Shown: positions 1-7,612, numbered from the stretch's first letter. The stretch: DNA of 9,272 nt from Reyranella sp. (GCA_016780605.1 JADHLS010000148.1:1-9272), one strand, 5' to 3'. A program made the numbers and translations. The notes: a model not told the origin generated them from the letters alone.

Positions 1-662
1 AACATGCGCACCGGCAGGGTCTCGGTTCCGGGTGCCGCAATGAACACCGTCATCGTCACCTCGTCGAATGAATTGATGAAAGCGAGCGCCCAGCCGCTCA
101 CCAGCCCGGGCAACACCAGGGGAAGCGTGACGCGCCGCAGCACCGTGGCATCCGAGGCGCCAAGCGAGATCGCGGCATGCTCGATCGAGCGATCAAGACC
201 GACCGCAGAGGCAAGCGTCAGGCGGAGCGCAAAGGGCAGCACGATTACGATATGCGCCAGCACCAGGCCGACGAACGTGCCGCCGAGACCGATCTCGGTG
301 AAGAACCGCAGGAAGGCGATGCCCAGCACGACATGCGGGATCATGAGCGGCGACATGAAGAGCGCGGTCATGGCCTCGCGGCCGCGGAAGCTATAGCGCG
401 CGATGGCGAGCGCGGCCGGCACCGAGAACGCCACGGCGATGGCCGAGGAGAGCGCGCCCAGCCACAGGCTGCGCCAGAAGGCCGAGATGAACTCAGGGTA
501 CCGGCCGATGGCGTAGAACCAGCGCAGCGACCACCTATCGGTCGGGAACGACAGGTAACCCTCGGGCGTGAAGGCGACGAAGCAGACGACCAGGATCGGC
601 GTCAGCATGAAGGCGACGAACAGCGTGTGGTAGGCGAGCGCGATCGGGCCATTTCTACTCAT
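1..662 (-). CDS. ABC transporter permease, PotC-type (3' end cut by window edge)
   Basis: Second inner-membrane permease of a spermidine/putrescine-type ABC importer; with its partner it would form the channel through which solute delivered by the periplasmic binding protein passes. I translated the minus strand from ATG at 662 and found 220 codons open to the left edge. Hydrophobic helices lie near residues 12-34, 64-88, 99-121, 127-149 and 184-207; a sixth is expected beyond the edge. The BPD_transp_1 EAA loop that contacts the ATPase is at about 161-189 (EHAAISLGAS followed by LPLVLPG). A GGATGAG ribosome-binding site nine bases before the ATG overlaps the stop of the upstream permease gene, and only 10 bases separate the two genes, so they should be co-translated. 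Full PotC-type permeases are about 260-280 residues, so roughly 40-60 are missing. Family and role are clear; substrate is not known. Confidence 0.93.
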   Translation of the reverse strand, partial: MSRNGPIALAYHTLFVAFMLTPILVVCFVAFTPEGYLSFPTDRWSLRWFYAIGRYPEFISAFWRSLWLGALSSAIAVAFSVPAALAIARYSFRGREAMTALFMSPLMIPHVVLGIAFLRFFTEIGLGGTFVGLVLAHIVIVLPFALRLTLASAVGLDRSIEHAAISLGASDATVLRRVTLPLVLPGLVSGWALAFINSFDEVTMTVFIAAPGTETLPVRM

Positions 663-672
663 GACGTGCGGC

Positions 673-1536
673 TCATCCGAACACCTGCGCGTAGCGGCGT
701 TCGACCAGTCGGCTCAGGCCCACGACGATCGCGACCAGGGCAATTAGCAAGAGCACAGCGACCGCGGCGCCCAGCGGCCAGTTCAACGTGTTCAGGAATT
801 CGTCATAGGCGAGCGTCGAGGCGACCTTCAGTCGGCGGCCGCCGATGATCGCAGGCGTCGCAAAAGCGCTGGCGGCGAGCGCAAAGACGATGATCGCGCC
901 TGACAAGATGCCGGGCATCACCTGCGGCAGCACGATGCGGCGCAGCACGGTGAACGGTCCCGCCCCCAGCGCCACGGCTGCGTTCTCGACCTGCGGGTCG
1001 AGCCGCTGCAGGGCGGCCCACACGGCCAGAACCATGTAGGGCATCAGCACATGGGTCAGCGCCACGATCACGCCGGTCTCGGTGAACATGAAGGGCAATG
1101 GCGCGTCGATCAGGCCGATCGATGCCAGCGCCTTATTCACAAGCCCCGAGTTGCCGCCGAACAGCAGCGCCCAACCCAGCGTGCGCGCCACCACCGAGAT
1201 CAGGAGCGGGCCCAGGATCACCAGCAGGAAGATGCCGCGCCACGGGCTCTTCATGCGGTTCAGAATATAGGCCTCGGGCGCACCCAGCAGCGCCGCCAGC
1301 ACGGTGACTGAGAAGGCGATGCGGAAGGTCCGCCAGAACATCTCCAGGAAATAGGAGTCGGTGAAGACCTCGTGCCAGTTCTTGAGGATGAAGACGGGCT
1401 CGATGCCCTTGTACTGGCCCCAGTCATGGAACGAGAGCAGCACCGTCATGATCAGCGGCACCACGACGATGACGGCGAACAGCAGCAGCGCCGGAAGGCT
1501 GAGAAGGTATGGAGCGGACTTCACGCGGCGCCCCAC
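673..1536 (-). CDS. ABC transporter permease, PotB-type
   Basis: First inner-membrane permease of the importer. The 287-residue product has six hydrophobic helices (about 9-34, 73-92, 101-124, 155-176, 208-230 and 254-276), and the EAA loop is at about 184-209 (ENAAVALGAG then VLPQVMPG), as in PotB/CysW-type BPD_transp_1 permeases. The length is normal for the family. The start is uncertain: GTG at 1536 gives the longest protein and overlaps the ATPase gene by 16 bases, whereas an in-frame GTG at 1524 forms a GTGA overlap with the ATPase stop and has GTGGGG six bases upstream. That would give 283 residues and fits translational coupling equally well. The gene lies between the ATPase and the second permease in one operon. 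Ligand specificity cannot be deduced from the permease sequence. Confidence 0.94.
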   Translation of the reverse strand: MGRRVKSAPYLLSLPALLLFAVIVVVPLIMTVLLSFHDWGQYKGIEPVFILKNWHEVFTDSYFLEMFWRTFRIAFSVTVLAALLGAPEAYILNRMKSPWRGIFLLVILGPLLISVVARTLGWALLFGGNSGLVNKALASIGLIDAPLPFMFTETGVIVALTHVLMPYMVLAVWAALQRLDPQVENAAVALGAGPFTVLRRIVLPQVMPGILSGAIIVFALAASAFATPAIIGGRRLKVASTLAYDEFLNTLNWPLGAAVAVLLLIALVAIVVGLSRLVERRYAQVFG

Positions 1537-2444
1537 GCCAGATGCACAGCCTCACCCTCGGCCGGCATCGCCTCGCCGGTGTTCTGGCGGATCACCGTCA
1601 CCAGGCCGTCAGTGGTCTCGACCTGATAGAGCCAGTGGTTACCCTGGAAGATCCGCGTGCGCACCTTGCCGGCGAGGCCTTGCGCCGCGAACGAGATCTT
1701 CTCCGGCCGGACCGTGGCGCCGCCCACCAGATTGGTGCGACCAAGGAAGCTCGCGACGAACGGCGTCGCCGGTCGCTCATAGGCCTCGTGCGGCGGGCCG
1801 ATCTGCTCGGCGCGACCGTGATTCATCACCACCAGGCGGTCGCTGAGGGCCATCGCCTCCGCCTGGTCGTGCGTCACCAGGATGGTGGTCGTGCCGACGG
1901 TGCGCTGGATTTGGCGCAGCTCGATCTGCATCTCCTCGCGCAGCTTGGCGTCGAGATTGCTGAGCGGCTCGTCGAGCAGCAGGATCTGCGGACGGATGAC
2001 GAGCGCACGGGCCAGCGCCACGCGCTGCTGCTGGCCACCCGACATCTGGCGCGGATAGCGACCGGCGAAGGCGCTGAGACCGACCAGCTCCAGCGTCTCG
2101 CCGATACGTTTGATGCGCTCCGGCGCCGCGACGCCCTGCATCTCGAGGCCGAAGCCTACGTTTTCAGCCACCGTCATGTGCGGGAAGAGCGCGTAGCTCT
2201 GGAACACGATGCCGAGGCCGCGCCTGGCCGGTTTTACGGCCAGGAGATCGCGGCCTTCCAGCCGGATCGAGCCGCCGGACGGTTCGACGAAGCCCGCGAT
2301 CATCTGCAGCGTCGTGGTCTTGCCGCAGCCCGAAGGACCCAGGAGGGAGACGAACTCCCCCTTCTCCACGCCGAGCGTCAGGCCATCGACGGCCAAGTGA
2401 GAGCCGAAAGTCTTGCTGAGCTTGTCGAGTTCGAGGAACGCCAC
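1521..2444 (-). CDS. ABC transporter ATP-binding protein, PotA-type
   Basis: Cytoplasmic ATPase that powers the importer. Taking GTG at 2444 as start gives 307 residues: it lies five bases after the binding-protein stop and places the conserved strand FLELDKLSKTFG at the N-terminus. An upstream in-frame start at 2516 would add 24 unconserved residues inside the preceding gene. All ABC motifs are intact: Walker A GPSGCGKTTT at 36-45, Q-loop Q82, signature SGGQQQR at 135-141, Walker B ILLLDEP at 154-160, D-loop SNLD, and H-loop TH at 191-192. The C-terminal part (about 235-307) resembles a short TOBE-type regulatory domain, including the typical VRPEKI segment. Total length is somewhat below the 350-380 residues common for PotA/FbpC ATPases, and the shortening is in this C-terminal part. 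The ATPase family is certain; the PotA label rests on the neighbouring permeases and binding protein. Confidence 0.95.
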   Translation of the reverse strand: MAFLELDKLSKTFGSHLAVDGLTLGVEKGEFVSLLGPSGCGKTTTLQMIAGFVEPSGGSIRLEGRDLLAVKPARRGLGIVFQSYALFPHMTVAENVGFGLEMQGVAAPERIKRIGETLELVGLSAFAGRYPRQMSGGQQQRVALARALVIRPQILLLDEPLSNLDAKLREEMQIELRQIQRTVGTTTILVTHDQAEAMALSDRLVVMNHGRAEQIGPPHEAYERPATPFVASFLGRTNLVGGATVRPEKISFAAQGLAGKVRTRIFQGNHWLYQVETTDGLVTVIRQNTGEAMPAEGEAVHLAWGAA

Positions 2445-2449
2445 TGCCG

Positions 2450-3472
2450 TCAGCGCTCGATCTCGCGGTTCCAGCGCTTGGTCCACTCGTTGCGCAACGG
2501 ATTGATCACAGACCAATCGACCGAAACCAGGTGCGAAACACGCGCTCCGACCGGCATCACGCCGCCCGCCGTCGCGATCTCGACACCCTTGCGCACCGGC
2601 GCGTAGCCGCCTTCCTCAGCCATGATCTTTTGTACCTTGGCCGACAGCATCGTCGCAATGAAGGCCTGCGCCTTGGGCGATACCGCCTTCTTGGCGACGG
2701 GACATATCCCCGTCAGCAGCGCCGGCGCGCCCTCGCGCGGATAGACGAAGTCGACCGGGAAGCCGGTGTCGGCGAACGCCTGGTAGCGCGCCGAGCCCCA
2801 GACGGACAACACCGCCTGATCGGTCTGGAACAGCTCGGTCATGCGTGCCGGCGACGGTTCGAACGCCACCACGTTGCCGGCCACGCGCTTCATCGCCGCG
2901 AAGCCCGGATCGATGTTGCTCTCGCCGCCGCCGCCGATGCGGGCCAGCATGACAGTCGCGAGCAGCCCGTAACCGTTGCTCATCGGCGGCATGACGATCC
3001 GGCGGGCGAACTTCGGGTCCTCGAGCGCGGTCCAGGAGTCCGGCGGCGCCCAGCCGCGCTCGGCGAAGACCTTCCTGTTGTACATCAGCCCGGTGGCGAC
3101 CATGCCCATGCCGACGCCCTTGCCCTCGGGGAACAACGCCATCGGCTGAAGGGCGGACTTGTCCAGGCCCTCAATCAGCGCGCAGAGGCCCAGCGCGATG
3201 GCCTGGACGATCGGACCGTCGTCCATCATGGCGACGTCGACCTGCTGGTTGCCGCGCTGCGCCACGAGCTTGGCGAGGTTGTCGGTCGAGTTGCCGCCGG
3301 CGTACTGGACGGAGACACCCTGTTCGCGCTCGAAGTCGGGAATGACCTTCTCGCGCATGACCTTCTCGAACGAACTGGCGTAGCCCGCCACGACCAGCGA
3401 TTCGGCGGCGGCGCCGCCTGCTGCCACGACGACGGCGAGGCCGAACGCCATTGGCACAAGACGCTTCTTCAT
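2450..3472 (-). CDS. Periplasmic solute-binding protein of the ABC importer (PotD-like)
   Basis: Secreted binding protein that captures the ligand and delivers it to the permeases. The ATG at 3472 is chosen because GGAG lies seven bases upstream and it begins a good Sec signal peptide: MKKR, a hydrophobic core at about residues 5-20, and a cleavage site near AAA-ES (23/24). The 340-residue product fits the PotD/SBP_bac family. Visible landmarks are the first strand LVVAGY, a GNSTDNLAKL segment, DDGP, MPPMSNGYGL, PSPARMTELF, and the C-terminal WTKRWNREIER. It is first in the transporter operon, 90 bases after the LysR gene on the same strand and five bases before the ATPase. A close paralog lies at 6575-7612. 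The ligand is unknown; polyamine, amino-acid derivative or carboxylate are all possible. Confidence 0.93.
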   Translation of the reverse strand: MKKRLVPMAFGLAVVVAAGGAAAESLVVAGYASSFEKVMREKVIPDFEREQGVSVQYAGGNSTDNLAKLVAQRGNQQVDVAMMDDGPIVQAIALGLCALIEGLDKSALQPMALFPEGKGVGMGMVATGLMYNRKVFAERGWAPPDSWTALEDPKFARRIVMPPMSNGYGLLATVMLARIGGGGESNIDPGFAAMKRVAGNVVAFEPSPARMTELFQTDQAVLSVWGSARYQAFADTGFPVDFVYPREGAPALLTGICPVAKKAVSPKAQAFIATMLSAKVQKIMAEEGGYAPVRKGVEIATAGGVMPVGARVSHLVSVDWSVINPLRNEWTKRWNREIER

Positions 3473-3533
3473 TGCCGTTCTCCCAAGCATCGACACCGCC
3501 ACGCTAGGGTCGGCATAGTATTCCCGTCCAAGT

Positions 3534-3557
3534 CCGAATTACCGCAGGTGTATTCGG
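3534..3557. promoter_or_regulatory. Inverted repeat CCGAAT-N12-ATTCGG upstream of the importer operon (candidate operator)
   Basis: Two perfect 6-bp arms, CCGAAT at 3534-3539 and ATTCGG at 3552-3557, lie in the 90-bp gap between the LysR stop and the binding-protein start. The repeat ends two bases upstream of TTGGAC (minus strand, 3531-3526), a plausible -35 box whose matching -10 is poor. A weak promoter with a dyad just upstream is the usual layout of an activator-dependent LysR target, but arms this short can arise by chance. A weak terminator hairpin behind the LysR gene is an alternative, although no T-run follows. Confidence 0.35.
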
Positions 3558-3562
3558 CAGGG

Positions 3563-4492
3563 TTATGCCCTCCGCCGCACCGATCGCGTCAGCTCGCGCG
3601 ACATGGCGCCGGCCACGGCGCGCATCTCGGCGGCAAAGGCATCGACAAGGCCGACATTGCGGCTGTTCCGCGCCCGGCACATCAGGAAATCGAAGGGCAG
3701 CGCCGGCTCGAAGCGCCGCATCGCCAGCCGCCCGCCCAGCCCGTCGACGAACAGCGGATGGATCAGCGACACGCCGAGGCCGGAGGCGACGAACTCACAG
3801 ACGGTCGGCGCGACCGTGGCATCCAGCACGACATCGGACTTCACCTTGTGGGTGTCGAACATGGTCGCGATCTGCTCGCCGGTGTAGCTGTCCGACGCGA
3901 AGGAGACGAACGGCTCGCCGTCGAGGTCGCGCGGCGTCACGACCTTCCTGCGCGCCAGGCGGTGATGGGGCGGCATGACGCAGACCAACGGATGCTCCAT
4001 CAGCGATTCGGTGTCGACGTAGGGATTGTCGAGGCGCGAACGGATCAGCGCCACGTCGAGCTGCCGGCTGGTCAGCCAGTCGGCGATCAGCTGCGAGCTG
4101 CGCACGTGGACCGAGATGTAGACCTCGGGATGGCTCTGCAGGAACGCCATCGTCACGCGCCGGATGAAGGCGCCCGACAGTCCCGGCATCACGCCGATAT
4201 TGAGCCGGCCCTGCCCCTCGCGGCGGATCGACTCGACGGCGCTCTCGACCTGGCGGACGCCGACGAAGATGCGGTCGATCTCCTGGTAGAGGCGCATGCC
4301 CTGCTGCGAGGGCACCAGCCGTCCTTTGACGCGCTCGAACAGGCCGAGCCCGGTCTGCTGCTCGAGATGGGCGAGCAGCTTGCTCACCGCTGGCTGCGAG
4401 ATGTGCAGCACCCCGGCTGCCCGGCTCACCGTGCCGCTCTCGATGACGGCCTTAAAGGCCTCGACCTGGCGAAGATTGAGCGCACGCGCCAT
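3563..4492 (-). CDS. LysR-family transcriptional regulator (OccR/NocR-like type)
   Basis: DNA-binding regulator expected to sense a small metabolite. The ATG at 4492 is chosen because MARALNLRQVEAF matches the standard LysR N-terminus and GGAG lies seven bases upstream; a further in-frame start at 4573 would add 27 unconserved residues. The 309-residue product has the winged helix-turn-helix at about 5-64, recognition helix around QPAVSKLLAHLE (33-44), and a periplasmic-binding-protein-like effector domain from about residue 95, beginning RLNIGVMPGLSG. The NLRQVEAF start and the YQEIDRIFVGV linker resemble the OccR/NocR branch, which responds to opines or amino-acid derivatives; this is from memory of the family, not a search. 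It lies upstream of the transporter operon on the same strand and is divergent from the MmgE/PrpD gene, so it is the natural candidate regulator of both. Confidence 0.95.
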   Translation of the reverse strand: MARALNLRQVEAFKAVIESGTVSRAAGVLHISQPAVSKLLAHLEQQTGLGLFERVKGRLVPSQQGMRLYQEIDRIFVGVRQVESAVESIRREGQGRLNIGVMPGLSGAFIRRVTMAFLQSHPEVYISVHVRSSQLIADWLTSRQLDVALIRSRLDNPYVDTESLMEHPLVCVMPPHHRLARRKVVTPRDLDGEPFVSFASDSYTGEQIATMFDTHKVKSDVVLDATVAPTVCEFVASGLGVSLIHPLFVDGLGGRLAMRRFEPALPFDFLMCRARNSRNVGLVDAFAAEMRAVAGAMSRELTRSVRRRA

Positions 4493-4531
4493 CCCATAAC
4501 TCCGGAGAATAGGATTAGGTGATTCCCGCCT

Positions 4532-4561
4532 TTGACATTCTGGACATTGGATTTCTAGGGT
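4532..4561 (+). promoter_or_regulatory. Putative promoter for the MmgE/PrpD gene
   Basis: A perfect -35 hexamer TTGACA (4532-4537) is followed after 18 bases by TAGGGT (4556-4561), a weak -10 with three matches to TATAAT. It lies in the 94-bp divergent spacer and points toward the start at 4587. The -35 overlaps an imperfect 9-bp tandem repeat, TTGACATTC then TGGACATTG (4532-4549), which could bind the divergent LysR protein. Strong -35 with poor -10 is compatible with activation, but this is only a sequence match. Confidence 0.4.
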
Positions 4562-4586
4562 GGCGGTCCTCAAGGGGAATCAACGC

Positions 4587-5918
4587 ATGACGACCATCGC
4601 CGAGCGGCTGGCCGCCTTCGCAAGCCAGGCCGCCGAACTACCCGAGCCGGCTCGCCTCGGGACCGTGAAATGCGTCTTCGACCTGATGACCGCCGCCGTC
4701 GCCGGTTACGCGACGCCGAACGCCCTCGCCGCCCGCGAGGTCGCGCGCGAGGCATGGGGCGCGGGTCCGGCCGCGGTGTGGCTCGGCGGTGAAAGTCTGC
4801 CGCCGCCGGGCGCCGCCTTCGTAAATGCCGCGGCGGCCTGTTCGCTCGATCTCGACGACGGGCACCGCGCAGCGGCCGGTCATCCCGGCGCCGCCGTCAT
4901 TCCGGCGGTCTTTGCGGCGCTCGACACGACAGCGGCCGACACCGCTCGCGCCCTCACGGCGATCGCCGTCGGCTACGAGATCGGCGTGCGCATCTCCTCG
5001 GCGCGCGATCTCAAGAACGTGCCGACGACCAACACCGGGCTGTGGGGCGGACAAGCGGCGGCGGCCGCGGTCGGCGTGTTGCGCAACCTGCCGCCGGAAC
5101 AGATCGCCCAGGCGATCGCCATCGCAGGCCAGACGGCGCCGGGCCAGTCGGCGACGGCCTACACGCGGTTTCGCGGCAACAGCGTAAAGGAGGGGATTCC
5201 CTGGGCGGCCGCCAACGGATTGCTGGCCTGCAGCCTGGCCGCGAACGGCTTCACAGGGCCAATCGACATACTGGACGAGCCCCGATCGTTCGCGCCCGGT
5301 CCGCTGCTCGACGGGCTGGGAACGCAGTGGCAGATCACCGGAACCTACTTCAAGCCCTACAGCTGTTGCCGCTGGAACCACGCGCCGATAGACGCCCTGC
5401 TGGGCTTGATGGAACAGCACGCGCTGCGCGCGGAGGACATCGTCGCCATCGACGTCGATACGTTCGGCCGCGCGCTCACCCTCGGCAACGAGATTGCACC
5501 GGCGACGCTCGAAGGCGCGCAGTATAGCATCCCGTTCTGCCTCGGCGTCGCGGCTACGCGCGGCGCGCCGGCCCTGCTGCCCCTCCGCGAGGACTCCCTG
5601 GCGGACCGCGCCGCCATCGACCTGTCGAGCAAGGTAACGCTGTCGGTCGTTCCCGAATATGACGCGATGTTTCCCGCCGCCGTGCCGGGCCGCGTGCGGG
5701 TCAGGACCGCGGCAAAATCCCTGGAGCACGCCGTGCTCGCCCCGAAGGGCGAGCCGTCCAACCCCATGGAGTGGGACGACATCGACGCAAAGTTCCATGC
5801 GATCGCACGAAGCCGGCTCGCGCCCGGCGTCCGGCAGCGCCTGCGCCAGGCGATCGACGCCCTGCGCGATGGCAAAATCGCCCCGTTGAGATCGGCGTTG
5901 GCCGCGAACGCAGCCTGA
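4587..5918 (+). CDS. MmgE/PrpD family protein (2-methylcitrate dehydratase-like)
   Basis: Cytoplasmic enzyme of the family that includes 2-methylcitrate dehydratase PrpD, cis-aconitate decarboxylase and iminodisuccinate epimerase, all acting on di- or tricarboxylic acids. The ATG at 4587 is chosen because AAGGGG lies nine bases upstream; a GTG at 4560 would add nine residues and overlap the promoter region. The 443 residues match family length. Landmarks in order are the helical N-terminus, LDLDDGHR (87-94) with GHPGAAVIPAVFA (98-110), WGGQAAAAAVG (153-163), VKEGIPWAAANG (200-211), KPYSCCRWNHAPIDA (256-270) and QYSIPFCLG (312-320). D90/D91, H99, K201 and H265 are likely active-site positions by family pattern. 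It is divergent from the LysR gene next to an importer operon, suggesting the enzyme works on the imported compound or a product of it. The exact substrate cannot be assigned, and no prpB or prpC is present. Confidence 0.93.
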   Translation: MTTIAERLAAFASQAAELPEPARLGTVKCVFDLMTAAVAGYATPNALAAREVAREAWGAGPAAVWLGGESLPPPGAAFVNAAAACSLDLDDGHRAAAGHPGAAVIPAVFAALDTTAADTARALTAIAVGYEIGVRISSARDLKNVPTTNTGLWGGQAAAAAVGVLRNLPPEQIAQAIAIAGQTAPGQSATAYTRFRGNSVKEGIPWAAANGLLACSLAANGFTGPIDILDEPRSFAPGPLLDGLGTQWQITGTYFKPYSCCRWNHAPIDALLGLMEQHALRAEDIVAIDVDTFGRALTLGNEIAPATLEGAQYSIPFCLGVAATRGAPALLPLREDSLADRAAIDLSSKVTLSVVPEYDAMFPAAVPGRVRVRTAAKSLEHAVLAPKGEPSNPMEWDDIDAKFHAIARSRLAPGVRQRLRQAIDALRDGKIAPLRSALAANAA

Positions 5919-5941
5919 CGCTTCCGCGTCGAAGCTGCGTC

Positions 5942-6571
5942 TCAGTCCTCGTCGGCGGCGATGCGTGCCGCGGCGCCAAGGTGCAGGCGATAGAAAGCAT
6001 CCTGCGGCTGATCCATGTCCAGGACCTCGACGTTCGGCGCACCGAGGAACAGTCCCCGCAGCACCCGCCCGATGCCGCCGTGCGCGAACACCGCGACGGG
6101 TCTCTCTTTGGCAAGCGCCGCGATCTCCTCGAGTGCCGGGCGGGCACGCTCGACCACCATGGGATAACTCTCGCCGTTGGGGGGCCGATAGTGCCAGCGA
6201 TCGAGGCGCCGCGCCGCTATGGCGCCGGGCCAGCGCGCCTCGATCTCCGCGCCGTTCAATCCATCCCAGTCGCCCCAGCTTATCTCGCGCAGCCGGTAGT
6301 CGAGACAGTCCTCATCGTGCCTCAGCCCGGCCGCTGCGGCGGCGATCGTCAGCGTCTCGCGCACACGGCCGAGCGGACTGGCGCGTACGATCACACTCGA
6401 AGGCTCATGGCCGGCCTGTCGCAACTCCCGCGCCAGTGCCTGGCCCATCGCGTGGGCCTGTTCGCGGCCGGCGGCCGTCAGCGGCGAGTCGAGATGACCC
6501 TGGGCGCGGCGCTCGGCGTTCCACACCGTCTCGCCGTGCCGGAACAGGTAGATCGGATGCGATGCCGGCAC
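5942..6571 (-). CDS. Histidine phosphatase family protein (phosphoglycerate mutase-like)
   Basis: Member of the histidine phosphatase superfamily, which uses a phospho-histidine intermediate to hydrolyse phosphate esters. The 209-residue product has the catalytic FRHGET motif (R11, H12), the phosphate-binding arginine in SPLGRVRET (about R71), the general acid/base glutamate in LREISWG (E96), and the second histidine in VFAHGGIG (H164), so it should be active. Length and motif order fit the CobC/GpmB-like branch. The start is GTG at 6571, directly followed by PASHPIYLFRHGE; no alternative start keeps the RHG strand intact. It begins three bases after the stop of the second binding protein, so the two are almost certainly co-transcribed. 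The physiological substrate is unknown. It converges with the MmgE/PrpD gene, with a 23-base gap. Confidence 0.93.
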   Translation of the reverse strand: MPASHPIYLFRHGETVWNAERRAQGHLDSPLTAAGREQAHAMGQALARELRQAGHEPSSVIVRASPLGRVRETLTIAAAAAGLRHDEDCLDYRLREISWGDWDGLNGAEIEARWPGAIAARRLDRWHYRPPNGESYPMVVERARPALEEIAALAKERPVAVFAHGGIGRVLRGLFLGAPNVEVLDMDQPQDAFYRLHLGAAARIAADED

Positions 6572-6574
6572 GGA

Positions 6575-7612
6575 TCAGCGTTCGACCTCGCGATTCCAGC
6601 GCTTGGTCCAGTCCTCGCGCTGGGCGTTGATGGCGTCCCAGTCGGGCGAGATGATGAGCTTGGCGCGCTCGCCGACCGGGGCCATGCGCAGCTCCGGCAT
6701 GTTGACGTCGACCTTGGTGTTGACCGGCCCGTTGCCCGTCTCCTTGGCCAGCGCCGTCTGGATCGGCTCGGAGATCAGCACCTTGATGAACTCGTGCGCC
6801 AGCGGATTGACGTTGGCCTTGGCCACCGGGCAGGCCGAAGCGAGCAGGATCGGCGCGCCTTCCTTGGGATAGATGAAGTCGACCGGGAAGCCGGTGTTGG
6901 CGAAGGCCTGGACGCGGCCGGTACCCCACACCGCGATCTGCGCCTGGTTGGACTGGAAGAGCTCGGTCATCTTGCCCGGCGATGGCTCGTAGACCAGCAC
7001 GTTGGGATTGACGTCGTTCTTCATCACCTTGAAGCCCGGCTCGATGTTCTTCTCGCCGCCGCCGTTCATGCGGGCGAACATCATCAGCGTGTAAAGGCCG
7101 TAGGTGTTGTTGATCGGCGGGATCACCAGCTGCTTCTTGAACTTGGCATCCTTGAGGTCGTTCCACGAGGTCGGCGTGGCCCAGCCTTTGTCCTTGAAGG
7201 TCTTGGTGTTGATCATGAGGCCGGTGCCGGTCTGGCCGACCGCCACCGCCTTGTCGTCCTTGAACAGAGCGGCGGGATAGAGCTGGCTCTTGTCCAGCCC
7301 GTCGATCTTGGTGCAGAAGCCGAGCTGGATCGCCTGGTACATCGGCCCGTCATCGACGATCGCCACGTCGATCACCTGGTTGCCCTTCTGGGCCTGCAGC
7401 TTGGCCAGCGTGTCGGTCGAGTTGCCGGCGACGTACTCGACCTTCACCCCGTGCTTCTGCTCGAAGGCCGGGATGACGTCCTTGCGCATCTGCTGCTCCC
7501 ACGAGCCGCCATAGGACGCCACGACCAGCGTCTTGGACTGCCCGGCGGCCGACGCCGCGGCGAGCAGCGCCGCAGCTCCCGCGACCGCGGCAAAATGGAC
7601 CGAACGCCCCAT
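6575..7612 (-). CDS. Periplasmic solute-binding protein, orphan paralog (PotD-like)
   Basis: Second secreted ABC-type binding protein. The ATG at 7612 has AGGAGGGG immediately upstream and starts a Sec signal peptide with a hydrophobic core at about residues 6-22 and a likely cleavage near ASA (20-22); an upstream GTG at 7633 would add seven polar residues. The 345-residue product aligns end to end with the protein at 2450-3472: GNSTDTLAKL, DDGP, PSPGKMTELF, NTGFPVDF, and WTKRWNREVER at the C-terminus are shared, and by eye about half of positions match. It carries noticeably more lysine than its paralog. No ATPase or permease is adjacent; it is followed by the histidine-phosphatase gene. It may feed the importer at 1-3472 or one elsewhere. 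Whether the ligand differs from the paralog's cannot be told from sequence. Confidence 0.93.
   Translation of the reverse strand: MGRSVHFAAVAGAAALLAAASAAGQSKTLVVASYGGSWEQQMRKDVIPAFEQKHGVKVEYVAGNSTDTLAKLQAQKGNQVIDVAIVDDGPMYQAIQLGFCTKIDGLDKSQLYPAALFKDDKAVAVGQTGTGLMINTKTFKDKGWATPTSWNDLKDAKFKKQLVIPPINNTYGLYTLMMFARMNGGGEKNIEPGFKVMKNDVNPNVLVYEPSPGKMTELFQSNQAQIAVWGTGRVQAFANTGFPVDFIYPKEGAPILLASACPVAKANVNPLAHEFIKVLISEPIQTALAKETGNGPVNTKVDVNMPELRMAPVGERAKLIISPDWDAINAQREDWTKRWNREVER

Noticed and set aside
177..848. Plus-strand open frame (223 residues) opposite the permease genes
   Set aside because: Charged low-complexity translation; the opposite strand encodes two permeases with EAA loops and membrane helices.
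2531..4522. Long plus-strand open frame (663 residues) opposite the binding-protein and LysR genes
   Set aside because: Composition is full of R, H, D and A with no recognisable domain. It is the mirror frame of two well-supported genes in high-GC DNA.
4638..5798. Minus-strand open frame (386 residues) inside the MmgE/PrpD gene
   Set aside because: It is the arginine-rich shadow of a clearly conserved gene.
5917..5930. Small hairpin GACGC-TTCC-GCGTC at the end of the MmgE/PrpD gene as a terminator
   Set aside because: The stem is only five base pairs and no T-run follows on either strand. It may help end convergent transcripts but cannot be called a terminator.
2450..7612. The two similar binding-protein genes as flanks of a recent duplication or composite mobile element
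   Set aside because: They match at only about half of residues by eye, no transposase or terminal repeats were seen, and the genes between them are ordinary chromosomal types.
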